In this document: piece by piece, positions 54,356 through 62,698 of the stretch
Layout: every line of letters starts with the position of its first letter
Position numbering within the stretch: the stretch's first letter is position 1
DNA from: an uncultured Kordiimonas sp.
GTDB taxonomy: Bacteria > Pseudomonadota > Alphaproteobacteria > Sphingomonadales > Kordiimonadaceae
NCBI GenBank assembly: GCA_947503575.1
Contig: CANNDZ010000001.1
Coordinates: 1,612,001 to 1,676,000 of the forward strand
Direction of reading: 5' to 3'
DNA: 64,000 nucleotides
Program-made: the position numbers and the translations under genes
Notes under the pieces: generated by a model
Databases searched by the model: none
The model's input: only the letters and a program-made list of their open reading frames with translations
What the model was told of the DNA's origin: nothing

Positions 54356-55497
54356 CAGGGGTGGTCAGCCTTCCATGCTGCTACCCGCGCGGCGGCATTT
54401 TGGCGGATGTTGCCGTAGAACATGTGATAATCATACACATGATAGTTTTCACCGGCCATTTTGAATTCCTGCCATACGTCACCTGGGTTTTCGCTTAAAA
54501 TCAGAAACCCGTTTTGGTCACAAGTGGCACCAGTGAACGATTTTTCTGGCTCGCCCAGCGCTGCGTCATCATCAACAGGCTCTTGCGCGCCGATGTTGGC
54601 ATCTGCCGTGGCTGTGCCGTCAATGGTCCAGGTAAGGGGGTTTGTGCACAGCATTGTTGTGCCTGCTCGGGGGATGCCCGCCAGGCTTGTCGTAGCCTCA
54701 AAATACCCTTCTAAACCTTGCGTGTCGCCGTCCGGGCCAAAGGTCTGGTAGGAGACTACACACTGAGTGTCTGTGGCGGTTTCACAGGCGTCAATACCAG
54801 TCATGGGTGCAAGGTCTGCCTCCATGCTAACTGGCCAGCCGATGATGTAGGTTGCGATCATTCTGTCCGCTAGCGGTGTTCCTGCCAACCGTTGCTGCAA
54901 TAGGGCCAGCAGGTGCAGCGATCCCTGGCTGTGCCCTGCCAGAATAAAGGGCCGTCCGTCGTTGCGCGCCGCGATGAACTGATCAAAGGCGTTCAACACG
55001 TCTGTGTAAGCATAAATCAGCGCTTTCAGGCCGTCGCCTTCCTGATCAAAGAAAGCACCAAACGTTGCTTGCCGGTAGCGCGGTGCATAGATATTGCCAG
55101 CAAGGTTATAGGCGCTCGCCTGCAGTTTCAGGACACGTTTTTCAACTCGCAGGTTAGCATCTTCATCGTTCAGTGGCGCATTCCAGGTGTCCGAATTCAA
55201 ATAGGTGGTCGGGTGAACGAAAAACACATCCACGTCTGGCATAGCCATCGTGCGCACCTCGCCAGCCGGGCTTGCGTTTGCAAAACTCTCTTTCCCGGGC
55301 AGGGCAGCCCAGTTTGCATCATCGCTATAATCAAGCGGCTGGTCGCTGATAGCGCTGAAAGGTTCAGACGGTGTAAACGCGATGCGCAATGCGCGTGCAG
55401 GGTCCGCCTGAATCCATAAAAATCCGCCAATTACCAGTATGATCGCTACTGCCACGACCCACAAAAAAATTGCTGCTGGTTTTGCTCGCTGTGCCAT
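54355..55497 (-). CDS. DUF3089 family alpha/beta-hydrolase-like protein
   Basis: The 380-residue protein has one N-terminal membrane anchor (about residues 10-28) and a large periplasmic region matching DUF3089: VDVFFVHPTTYL, APRYRQATFGAF, a GHSQGSLHLLALLQQR nucleophile elbow (Ser near residue 200) and a C-terminal YHVYDYHMFYGN segment. The GHSQG motif indicates a serine hydrolase, perhaps a lipase or esterase. Substrate is unknown. It is flanked by ruvX (one-base overlap) and a GNAT gene (eight-base gap). Confidence 0.85.
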   Translation of the reverse strand: MAQRAKPAAIFLWVVAVAIILVIGGFLWIQADPARALRIAFTPSEPFSAISDQPLDYSDDANWAALPGKESFANASPAGEVRTMAMPDVDVFFVHPTTYLNSDTWNAPLNDEDANLRVEKRVLKLQASAYNLAGNIYAPRYRQATFGAFFDQEGDGLKALIYAYTDVLNAFDQFIAARNDGRPFILAGHSQGSLHLLALLQQRLAGTPLADRMIATYIIGWPVSMEADLAPMTGIDACETATDTQCVVSYQTFGPDGDTQGLEGYFEATTSLAGIPRAGTTMLCTNPLTWTIDGTATADANIGAQEPVDDDAALGEPEKSFTGATCDQNGFLILSENPGDVWQEFKMAGENYHVYDYHMFYGNIRQNAAARVAAWKADHP

Positions 55498-55505
55498 GTT
55501 CGTCC

Positions 55506-56051
55506 TTACTCTTGTTTTTCAACGTCTGATGAATTTGGCCAATATGCCATCATAATATCATCGACGAAACGGTTTTTGTCATGTTGAATCGCTTTGGCCC
55601 GCCGCCCCTCGGTTTCAAATCCGTGCCGGGAATAAAGACGGCGTGCAGCCGCGTTGGTTGCGTGTACATGCAATTCAACTTTTTGAATATGCGGATTGTC
55701 CTGCGACCACTTTAAAAAATCTTTCAACAAGGCTGATCCGATGCCGCGCTTGCGCCAGTCAGGGTGAACTGACATCGCCAATGTTGTAACGTGTTGGACG
55801 CGGGTGCGGCGGTCGGTCCAGTTTTCAACCAGCCCGACTATTTGCTCATCGCCTTCGGCAACAAGACAGGTTTCATAAGGATTGGCAATTTTGCCAGCGA
55901 TCCAGAAACGCTGCTTCAAAATACCTGTTTTGAACTCGTTTGGCTTTGTGATCAGGTGATCACTGGTTTGATAAATCAGCTTGTTGTAGCGCCTGATGTT
56001 GCCAGCATCGCTGACTTTGGCTTCGCGTATGATGTAATTTGCGGCTTTCAT
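55506..56051 (-). CDS. GNAT family N-acetyltransferase
   Basis: The 181-residue protein has the GNAT core: YIIREAKVSDAGNIRRYN at the start, LAMSVHPDWRKRGIGSALLKDF (acetyl-CoA loop RKRGIG), VELHVHATNAAARRLYSRHGF and a final RFVDDIMMAYW. It resembles RimI-type or phosphinothricin-acetyltransferase-like enzymes. Substrate is unknown. It is first in the leftward run and divergent from gatC, across about 106 bases. Confidence 0.88.
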   Translation of the reverse strand: MKAANYIIREAKVSDAGNIRRYNKLIYQTSDHLITKPNEFKTGILKQRFWIAGKIANPYETCLVAEGDEQIVGLVENWTDRRTRVQHVTTLAMSVHPDWRKRGIGSALLKDFLKWSQDNPHIQKVELHVHATNAAARRLYSRHGFETEGRRAKAIQHDKNRFVDDIMMAYWPNSSDVEKQE

Positions 56052-56157
56052 AGCGATTCCCTGCTTGCGGCGGCGCGTTACTGGCGCTAAGTTCCGCGCT
56101 GATTTCAGCAGAATTTTGGGCCTTGCCCAACACTATTCATGCCTAGTGGGAAATATC

Positions 56158-56448
56158 ATGTCCAATATCGATAAGGCAACGGTTGCCAAGATCGCGCGTC
56201 TGGCGCGGATAAAAATTGAGGATCAGAAGCTGGAGCCATTAGCAGGCGAGCTTAATAATATCCTTGGGTGGGTTGAGCAGCTTTCCGAGGTGAATACCGA
56301 CAATATCGAGCCCATGTCCAGTGTGGTGGACGCCAAACTGCGGTGGCGCGAAGATGTGGTGAGCGACGGCGACAAAGCGGACAGCGTGTTGAAAAACGCG
56401 CCAAATGCTGAGTACGGCTTTTTTGCTGTACCAAAAGTGATCGAGTAG
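56158..56448 (+). CDS. gatC: Asp-tRNA(Asn)/Glu-tRNA(Gln) amidotransferase subunit C
   Basis: The 96-residue protein stabilises GatA on GatB in the amidotransferase complex. It has KIARLARIKIEDQKLEPLAG, LNNILGWVEQL, VNTDNIEPM, WREDVV and the end AEYGFFAVPKVIE. Family length is about 95. ATG 56158 is chosen; the open frame upstream lacks homologous content. It begins the gatCAB operon, which allows Gln-tRNA(Gln) to be made from Glu-tRNA(Gln) and is typical of alphaproteobacteria without GlnRS. Confidence 0.95.
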   Translation: MSNIDKATVAKIARLARIKIEDQKLEPLAGELNNILGWVEQLSEVNTDNIEPMSSVVDAKLRWREDVVSDGDKADSVLKNAPNAEYGFFAVPKVIE

Positions 56449-56457
56449 GGCAGGCCA

Positions 56458-57939
56458 ATGAGTGATTTAACCAAACTAAAAATTGCTGAAGCGCGGGACT
56501 TGTTGGCTAAGGGTGAGTTGACTGCCCGTGAGCTGACCGAAGCCCATATCGCCGCGGTAGAAGCAGCAGACACACTGAATGCTTACATTGAAAAAACGCC
56601 AGAAATTGCGCTGAAGCAAGCAGATGCAGCGGATGCGCGCATCAAAGCAGGTGACGCCGCCAGCATGACGGGCATCCCGGTGGGTATTAAAGACCTGTTT
56701 GCAACCAAAGGCGTGCATACACAGGCCTGTTCGCACATTCTGGATGGCTTCAAACCAGAGTACGAAAGCACTGTTACTCAAAACCTGTGGGATGACGGGG
56801 CCGTCATGCTTGGCAAGTTGAATATGGACGAGTTTGCCATGGGTTCCTCTAACGAAACCAGCTACTATGGCCCGGTTAAAAACCCGTGGCGCGCCGAAGG
56901 CAGTAATGCGGACTTCGTTCCCGGTGGCTCGTCTGGTGGCTCGGTTGCTTCAGTGGCCGGTTATGCGGCGATGGGTGCAACCGCGTCTGACACTGGTGGC
57001 TCTATCCGTCAACCCGCTGCCTTTACAGGCACATTTGGCATAAAGCCCACTTATGGTCGCTGCAGCCGCTACGGCATGGTGGCGTTTGCCAGTTCCCTGG
57101 ATCAGGCGGGCACCATTACCCGCGATGTTCGGGACGGTGCAATTATGCTGGAAAGCATTGCGGGCTTTGACCCCAAGGACAGCACATCGGTTGACATACC
57201 TGTGCCGAATTTTGAAGCAGCACTAACTGGTGATATTCGCGGCATGAAAATTGGTATTCCTCAAGAATACCATCTCGCTGGTATGCCGGGCGAGATTGAA
57301 GCGCTGTGGCATCAGGGTATTGAATGGGTTAAAGCAGCGGGCGCTGAGGTTGTGGACATTAACCTGCCACACACGAAATACGCACTGCCCACATATTATA
57401 TCGTCGCACCAGCGGAGGCTTCCTCCAATCTCGCGCGCTACGACGGGGTGCGCTACGGCCTTCGGGAAGCGCCGGAAAATGGTGCCTTGGATGAAATGTA
57501 TGAGACCACCCGGGCAGAAGGCTTCGGTGACGAGGTCAAACGCCGTATCATGATAGGCACCTACGTGCTGTCAGCAGGGTATTATGATGCCTATTACCTG
57601 AAAGCCCAAAAAGTACGGCAATTGATCGCGGACGATTTCAAACGTGCGTTTGAAAAAGTGGATGCGATCCTGACGCCCACGGCACCGAGTGCTGCGTTTG
57701 CTTTTGGTGAAAAGTCAGATGACCCGCTTGCCATGTATCTAAACGATGTCTTTACCGTGCCAGCTTCGCTTGCCGGGTTGCCGGGGTCCAGTATCCCAGC
57801 TGGCCTCAGTGCAAACGGGTTGCCACTTGGGCTGCAGGTTTTGGGCAAGGCGTGGGACGAAGAGACCGTTCTGCGTGTGTCTGGCGTGATTGAAGAAGCG
57901 GCGGTTTTCACAAGCCAGCCAGAATTGTGGTGGAGGTAA
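56458..57939 (+). CDS. gatA: Amidotransferase subunit A (glutaminase)
   Basis: The 493-residue amidase-signature enzyme releases ammonia from glutamine. The catalytic Lys lies in [10 protein letters not shown]. The Ser-cisSer pair lies in [19 protein letters not shown] and [31 protein letters not shown] and the C-terminal [10 protein letters not shown] blocks are typical. Length is normal. It starts nine bases after gatC, and gatB follows after four bases. Confidence 0.96.
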   Translation: MSDLTKLKIAEARDLLAKGELTARELTEAHIAAVEAADTLNAYIEKTPEIALKQADAADARIKAGDAASMTGIPVGIKDLFATKGVHTQACSHILDGFKPEYESTVTQNLWDDGAVMLGKLNMDEFAMGSSNETSYYGPVKNPWRAEGSNADFVPGGSSGGSVASVAGYAAMGATASDTGGSIRQPAAFTGTFGIKPTYGRCSRYGMVAFASSLDQAGTITRDVRDGAIMLESIAGFDPKDSTSVDIPVPNFEAALTGDIRGMKIGIPQEYHLAGMPGEIEALWHQGIEWVKAAGAEVVDINLPHTKYALPTYYIVAPAEASSNLARYDGVRYGLREAPENGALDEMYETTRAEGFGDEVKRRIMIGTYVLSAGYYDAYYLKAQKVRQLIADDFKRAFEKVDAILTPTAPSAAFAFGEKSDDPLAMYLNDVFTVPASLAGLPGSSIPAGLSANGLPLGLQVLGKAWDEETVLRVSGVIEEAAVFTSQPELWWR

Positions 57940-57943
57940 GGTC

Positions 57944-59431
57944 ATGAGTAGCTATCGTATTCAGGGCGCTACCGGCGACTGGGAAGTGGTTATTGGGCTT
58001 GAGGTCCATGCCCAGGTTATTTCCAATGCAAAACTGTTTTCTGGCGCCTCAACAGAGTTTGGCGCTGAGCCCAATGCACAGGTGTCTTTGGTGGATGCTG
58101 CCATGCCGGGCATGTTGCCAACCATCAACGGCGAATGTGTACGCCAGGCAGTGCGCACCGGCTTGGCTCTGGGCGCGCAGATCAACAAATTTTCCGTATT
58201 TGATCGCAAAAACTATTTTTATGCCGACTTGCCGCAAGGCTATCAGATCAGTCAGTTCAAGCACCCGGTCGTGGGTGAGGGTACGGTTACGCTTGATCTG
58301 GAAGGCGGTGTTTCGAAGGGTGTCGGCGTTGAGCGCATTCATCTGGAACAGGATGCTGGCAAATCCATGCATGATCAGCATCCGCAGTTTACCTATGTGG
58401 ACCTGAACCGGTCTGGCGTTGCCCTGATGGAAATTGTCTCCATGCCGGATATGCGCAGTCCCGATGAGGCGGGGGCATACCTGACAAAACTACGCACAAT
58501 TCTGCGCTACATCGGCACCTGTGACGGTAACATGGAGCAAGGCAGCATGCGCGCGGACGTAAATGTGTCGGTTCGTAAACCGGGGGACCCGCTTGGTACC
58601 CGCTGCGAGATCAAAAACGTCAACTCCATCCGCTTTGTCCGTCAGGCGATCGAAGTAGAGGCACGCCGTCAGGTCGATATCATCGAAGCGGGTGGCACCA
58701 TTGATCAGGAAACGCGGCTGTTCGACCCTAACAAGGGTGAAACGCGATCGATGCGGTCCAAAGAAGAAGCGCACGACTATCGGTATTTCCCGGACCCTGA
58801 CTTGCTGCCACTAGAGTTTGACGACGCCTTTATTGAGGCTGCACGTGAAAGCCTGCCGGAATTGCCGGACGAGAAAAAAGCCCGCTTTATGGAAGCTTTG
58901 GGCCTGAATGATTATAACGCCAGTGTTTTGGTGGCAGAAAAAGAGTCGTCTGAGTTTTTTGAAACGCTGGTTGAGGCTCTTGCCAAAGCCACCAAAAAAG
59001 ACGCGGCCCATATTGCGCTTAAGGCATCTAACTGGCTTACGGGTGATTTGTTTGGTGCCTTGAACAAAGCGGGCAAAACAATTGCTACCTCGCCTGTTTC
59101 TGCAGAGCAGGGGGCGGAGCTTCTGGCATTGGTGGAAGATGGCACGATTTCTGGCCGTATTGCCAAGGACGTGTTTGAAGTCATGTTTGAAACCGGTAAG
59201 GGTGCAGGTTCCATTGTTGAAGAAAAAGGCCTGAAACAGGTTTCGGACACGGGTGCCATTGAAGCCATCATTGACGAAGTGATTGCCGCGAACCCTGGCC
59301 AGCTCGAACAATACCGTGCCGGTAAAGACAAATTGCTGGGGTTCTTCGTTGGCCAAGTTATGAAAGCAACGCAGGGTAAAGCTAACCCAGGCGTGGTGAA
59401 CAGCTTGCTCAAGCCAAAGCTGGATGGCTAG
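57944..59431 (+). CDS. gatB: Amidotransferase subunit B (kinase/transamidase)
   Basis: The 495-residue subunit phosphorylates mischarged Glu or Asp on tRNA and uses ammonia from GatA to amidate it. The N-terminal GatB core has [32 protein letters not shown]-like segments, DVNVSVR and [18 protein letters not shown]; the C-terminal helical YqeY-like tail (about 345-495) binds tRNA. ATG 57944 has a GGAGG site nine bases before and lies four bases after the gatA stop. A terminator follows at 59461. Confidence 0.96.
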   Translation: MSSYRIQGATGDWEVVIGLEVHAQVISNAKLFSGASTEFGAEPNAQVSLVDAAMPGMLPTINGECVRQAVRTGLALGAQINKFSVFDRKNYFYADLPQGYQISQFKHPVVGEGTVTLDLEGGVSKGVGVERIHLEQDAGKSMHDQHPQFTYVDLNRSGVALMEIVSMPDMRSPDEAGAYLTKLRTILRYIGTCDGNMEQGSMRADVNVSVRKPGDPLGTRCEIKNVNSIRFVRQAIEVEARRQVDIIEAGGTIDQETRLFDPNKGETRSMRSKEEAHDYRYFPDPDLLPLEFDDAFIEAARESLPELPDEKKARFMEALGLNDYNASVLVAEKESSEFFETLVEALAKATKKDAAHIALKASNWLTGDLFGALNKAGKTIATSPVSAEQGAELLALVEDGTISGRIAKDVFEVMFETGKGAGSIVEEKGLKQVSDTGAIEAIIDEVIAANPGQLEQYRAGKDKLLGFFVGQVMKATQGKANPGVVNSLLKPKLDG

Positions 59432-59460
59432 GCCAGCCCTTAGGGGGTAGCAGACGATAA

Positions 59461-59486
59461 AAAGCCCGCCATTGGTGGGCTTTTTT
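59461..59486 (+). terminator. Rho-independent terminator of gatCAB
   Basis: A ten-base-pair stem with one wobble (59461-59470 with 59474-59483), loop ATT and six T, 29 bases after the gatB stop. The remaining gap to 59660 holds only a weak 18-codon reading frame (59595-59651) just before the next ribosome site. Confidence 0.92.
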
Positions 59487-59660
59487 GCTGTTCATGCTCT
59501 CATGTGGGTGTGTAGGGGCCATAATTTCGCCATGACCATGACCCAACGTCTAACCTGTGTTATGGTTTGAGAACATAGACACAATGCGTAGATTATGAAG
59601 GGGGTTCATGTTGCGTTCAGTTGCCACTGGTATGCTGACGTTACACAGTAGGAGAGTATC

Positions 59661-61112
59661 ATGCTGAAAAGGTCACTGCTTATTTTGGCGGCGACAGCCA
59701 TTCTTCTTCCCCCAGGTGTTAATGGCGCCAAAGCATACAGCAGTTTGGAAAACCGAGAACGCGCAACATCACAGCGCGCCTCATCGCGTGAACAAGCAGA
59801 CAAACCCCAGTCAAGGCAACGGGCGCGTCAAAGATCACAATCCCGTCGAGGTCAATCCCAGCGCGCCCGATCTCAGAGCGCCCAATCCCAGCGCAGTCAG
59901 TCTCGTGCGCAAGCGGCGCCAACGCAAAGAGCGACGGAACGTGTGCGCAGCCAAGGGCATTCCCGGCGCGTTACCCCGCCATCCCGTGCCCAGGTGCAAC
60001 AAAACTTTCAGGCCCAGCAAAACTTTGATGCAACGCGCAGACAGCAAGGCACCGTGCAACAAACTCGGGTGCGTGAGGTTTCAGAACAACAAGCCGCGCG
60101 AGATTCGCGTAGTGTACGCCAGGCGACACGTCAAACAACGCGTCAAACTGCGCGGCAGCAAACGCGCAGCACAACACGCGCGGTTCGCCAAGCCGGTCGT
60201 CAGCAAAACCTTACAGCCGCTCGCGGGCGCACAGACAGTTCGCTGCGCACAGTCCGGCGCGGTTCAACTCGCTATGATTACAATGATGCTGCCCGTTACA
60301 ACGCTTTCCGTGCGCGCGGGGATGCTCGCAACGCAAGGATAGACCGTTACCGGGATCGCGGTGGCAACCGATACCGTGACACCCACCGGCGTGCTGACCC
60401 GCACCAGCCGCGTGTTAGGCGCAATTTTGGCCGCAACTTTGGTTTTGGCTTTGGTTGGGACCCTTTCTTCTCGCCGTTCAGAAACAATGTGTTCTTTGGC
60501 TTCGGTGGGTTTTATTCAGGCCCGCGCCTGGGTTGGGGATTTGGCCTTTATGATCCCATCTGGCCGTATTGGGGTGGTTTTTATAACACTTATAATTATC
60601 ACGCTTATTTTGGGCATTGGCCGTTTAGTCGTGGGTTTTATCACCGCCGTGCCAATTGGGCGTGGGCGCATCCGCACAACCATTATCACTACGGGGACTA
60701 TTGCCCCGGCTTCCATGCCGATGATGGCCATCACTTTGGACATGCAGACTATAGGCATTCAGGGGGTGGGAGCGCTGCCGGGACGTTGTTAGGGGCCGTT
60801 GTGGGCGGCATTATCGGTGCCGAGATTGATGGTGGTCGTAATAGAACCGCAGGCGCCATTGCCGGTGCTGTTGTCGGCGGTGCGCTGGGTAATGCCGCGA
60901 CACGACCCAGGCAACCTGCTGCCCCAAGTGGTGGTACGTACCAGCCGTATTCATCTGGTGCCCGTTTTGATGAACGGGGTCGTCATGTATACGAAACGCG
61001 GCCTTACGAGCCACCAGAAGAGATACGCACATGCATGCGGTACGAATATGTTGGTGACAACTACCGATGTACCAAGTGGACGGTGGAATACGTCCACAAC
61101 GACACACGCTAG
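59661..61112 (+). CDS. Secreted Arg/Ser/Gln-rich, aromatic-rich glycine-zipper protein
   Basis: The 483-residue product is exceptional in composition. It has a signal peptide (about residues 1-26), then about 210 residues dominated by Arg, Gln, Ser, Thr and Ala with almost no acidic residues, then about 125 residues rich in Phe, Gly, Tyr, Trp, Asn and His (245-370), then a glycine zipper (GTLLGAVVGGIIGAEI and AIAGAVVGGALGNA, about 373-412), and a C-terminal 50 residues with two Cys (RTCMRYEYV, YRCTKW). The zipper suggests insertion in or lining of the outer membrane. No family is recognised for the N-terminal two thirds. An AGGAG site precedes the ATG, and a strong terminator follows. Reading frame and composition argue for a real gene. 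Confidence 0.8.
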   Translation: MLKRSLLILAATAILLPPGVNGAKAYSSLENRERATSQRASSREQADKPQSRQRARQRSQSRRGQSQRARSQSAQSQRSQSRAQAAPTQRATERVRSQGHSRRVTPPSRAQVQQNFQAQQNFDATRRQQGTVQQTRVREVSEQQAARDSRSVRQATRQTTRQTARQQTRSTTRAVRQAGRQQNLTAARGRTDSSLRTVRRGSTRYDYNDAARYNAFRARGDARNARIDRYRDRGGNRYRDTHRRADPHQPRVRRNFGRNFGFGFGWDPFFSPFRNNVFFGFGGFYSGPRLGWGFGLYDPIWPYWGGFYNTYNYHAYFGHWPFSRGFYHRRANWAWAHPHNHYHYGDYCPGFHADDGHHFGHADYRHSGGGSAAGTLLGAVVGGIIGAEIDGGRNRTAGAIAGAVVGGALGNAATRPRQPAAPSGGTYQPYSSGARFDERGRHVYETRPYEPPEEIRTCMRYEYVGDNYRCTKWTVEYVHNDTR

Positions 61113-61133
61113 TCCAGTTATAGAACATGTGCC

Positions 61134-61160
61134 AAAGCCGCCCGACCGGGCGGCTTTTTT
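61134..61160 (+). terminator. Rho-independent terminator of the Arg-rich gene
   Basis: A perfect ten-base-pair stem (AAAGCCGCCC with GGGCGGCTTT), four-base loop and T-run, 21 bases after the stop codon. Confidence 0.95.
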
Positions 61161-61299
61161 ATGGGGTGGGTTGGCTGTGCTTTGGTCAGCCATTCAATAT
61201 GTTGCGTGCCTAAAGCCGGTTGTCAGTCGGTGCGGGCATCAGGCCATTAAGGGCGGTTGCAGTCTGGCTAATTAGCCCATGAAAATACTGTGGTTGACC

Positions 61300-61327
61300 A
61301 AAAAAAGCTCCGCAAAGAGCGAAGCCT
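61300..61327 (-). terminator. Probable terminator of the glycine-zipper lipoprotein gene
   Basis: On the minus strand a seven-base-pair stem (GCTTCGC with GCGGAGC, one wobble) and short loop are followed by a run of seven T, 33 bases after the lipoprotein stop. Confidence 0.75.
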
Positions 61328-61359
61328 GTTTTGTACTGGCAAGTGGGATTGTAAGACAA

Positions 61360-61962
61360 TCAGCCGCCGGATGTTGGTGGTATGTCCTCTTGCGGTGCAG
61401 GCTGTCCGGCGGGGCCTGCAGGTGCGTTTGGCGGTGTCGCGGCACCCGGGGTCGCCGGATAGGACCCGGCACCATAGCGGGGGGCATTGTGATCAAAAAC
61501 AACTCGGCTTTGGCTGCCGCCGAACATAATGACAACGGGAGCGCCTTCAGGCAGGGGACTGGTGTCTTGCTGCACAAGGCTGACCAGTGCGCCGCTTTCG
61601 GTGCGGATCAGATACTCAAACCCTCCTTTTTTGCTGCCTGACTTTTCGATGCTGTTACCGATAAGTCCGCCTAGTAACGCACCGCCGATGGCGCCAATAA
61701 CATTTTCCGCGCCGCGCCCGCGCCCGCTGCCCACGGTAGACCCGGCTGCCGCACCAATACCGGCTCCGGCGACTGTGCCAATGCCGGAATTGCGGCGTTC
61801 AATCTGAACCCAGCGATAACTCTCGATAGTGCCGCGTTCAACCCTGTTCACCTGGCCAACAGCGCGGCTGTCATAGGAGTTTGGCGAATGGTTGGAAGTG
61901 CAGGCCCCAAGCATTAACGCGGCGGGTACTGTCAACATAAGTCCGGTTTTTCTCAACGTCAT
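61360..61962 (-). CDS. Outer-membrane glycine-zipper lipoprotein (SlyB/17 kDa antigen type)
   Basis: The 200-residue protein has a lipoprotein signal with lipobox LMLGAC (Cys 21). The mature part contains RVERGTIESYRWVQIE, then two glycine-zipper helices (GTVAGAGIGAAAGSTVG and GAIGGALLGGLIGNSIE, about residues 60-105), then a beta region YLIRTESGALVSLVQQ and a long Pro/Ala/Gly-rich tail. This is the SlyB/PcP/Rickettsia 17 kDa surface antigen pattern. Its Pro-rich tail of about 45 residues is an addition. The gene converges on the Arg-rich zipper gene. Confidence 0.88.
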   Translation of the reverse strand: MTLRKTGLMLTVPAALMLGACTSNHSPNSYDSRAVGQVNRVERGTIESYRWVQIERRNSGIGTVAGAGIGAAAGSTVGSGRGRGAENVIGAIGGALLGGLIGNSIEKSGSKKGGFEYLIRTESGALVSLVQQDTSPLPEGAPVVIMFGGSQSRVVFDHNAPRYGAGSYPATPGAATPPNAPAGPAGQPAPQEDIPPTSGG

Positions 61963-62305
61963 TTCGCGCTCCTGTCAGCTGGTCACTTTAAGTATCCATT
62001 CACATGATATCGTCTCGCCGAAAAGCGGCGGCAACATGGCCACAATTTGAATTTCTACAGGCATATTGCCTGCAACAGCCTGAATAGGACCTGAATGATC
62101 CTTGGCTATTTTTCTGTTCGCTGAATACGATTCGGCTGGCTTTCACGGGGAAGTCTGATACGCTGAAACAGTTGGTGGTTGAACGGACCGCTAACACATG
62201 TCCGCTTCCGTTTCGCTGGTTGAAACCGGCCTTGCTCAGGGCGCATAGATATTGCGCGGTGATGTGCATATTGCACGAGGGATGAGCAGAGGAAGGGGTC
62301 CCGGA
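61963..62305. other. 343-base non-coding region
   Basis: This stretch lies between the divergent starts of the glycine-zipper lipoprotein and the Sel1-type gene. It must hold both promoters. I see no tRNA, hairpin terminator or palindrome that I trust. An 89-codon minus-strand frame (62000-62269) has no recognisable protein character and is left out. Confidence 0.5.
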
Positions 62306-62587
62306 ATGTTACTATTATCCAATCACTTACTAGAAGTTGAGGAACTTATCAGGTCTGATGGTTCGGAGTCTGCACTTGCTGGTAAACTGTATGAATTAGG
62401 CTTGGACTATGCGACCGGCCATGGCGTTGAGCCTGACCTTATTGAAGCCCACAAATGGCTGAACCTAGCGTCCGTGCGCGGTTATACCGCCGCGGCGATT
62501 GACCGCGACGATGTAGCGTTAGAGCTTAGTAGCGGCGAAATTGGTTGTGCACTGCGCTTGGCCCGCGAATGGGAAGCGACGCATTAG
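62306..62587 (+). CDS. Sel1-repeat-like small protein
   Basis: The 93-residue product carries one Sel1-type repeat, YELGLDYATGHGVEPDLIEA then HKWLNLASVRGYTAAA, followed by a helix ending AREWEA. Short proteins with a single such repeat are common in alphaproteobacteria, and their function is unknown. ATG 62306 has a GGAAGGGG site eight to ten bases upstream; in-frame starts up to 62252 exist. It may take part in protein contacts as other Sel1/TPR-like units do. It stands alone and converges on the metalloprotease gene. Confidence 0.72.
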   Translation: MLLLSNHLLEVEELIRSDGSESALAGKLYELGLDYATGHGVEPDLIEAHKWLNLASVRGYTAAAIDRDDVALELSSGEIGCALRLAREWEATH

Positions 62588-62698
62588 TTCAGGAATTAGA
62601 CCTCTATAACGTTTGGGCGGTGCTAGTTGGTCGCTCAGTAGCTCAACTGCGCGAACTCGAAAATGGTGACCACCAGACGCATCAGCGCACGTCACATC

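Noticed and set aside
59716-60342. 208-codon alternative frame inside the Arg-rich gene
   Set aside because: Low-complexity Arg/Gln/Ser codons leave several frames open; only frame 59661-61112 has a signal peptide, a ribosome site and a coherent C terminus.
62000-62269. 89-codon minus-strand frame upstream of the Sel1-type gene
   Set aside because: No ribosome site, no recognisable domain, and it fills a region that must contain two promoters.
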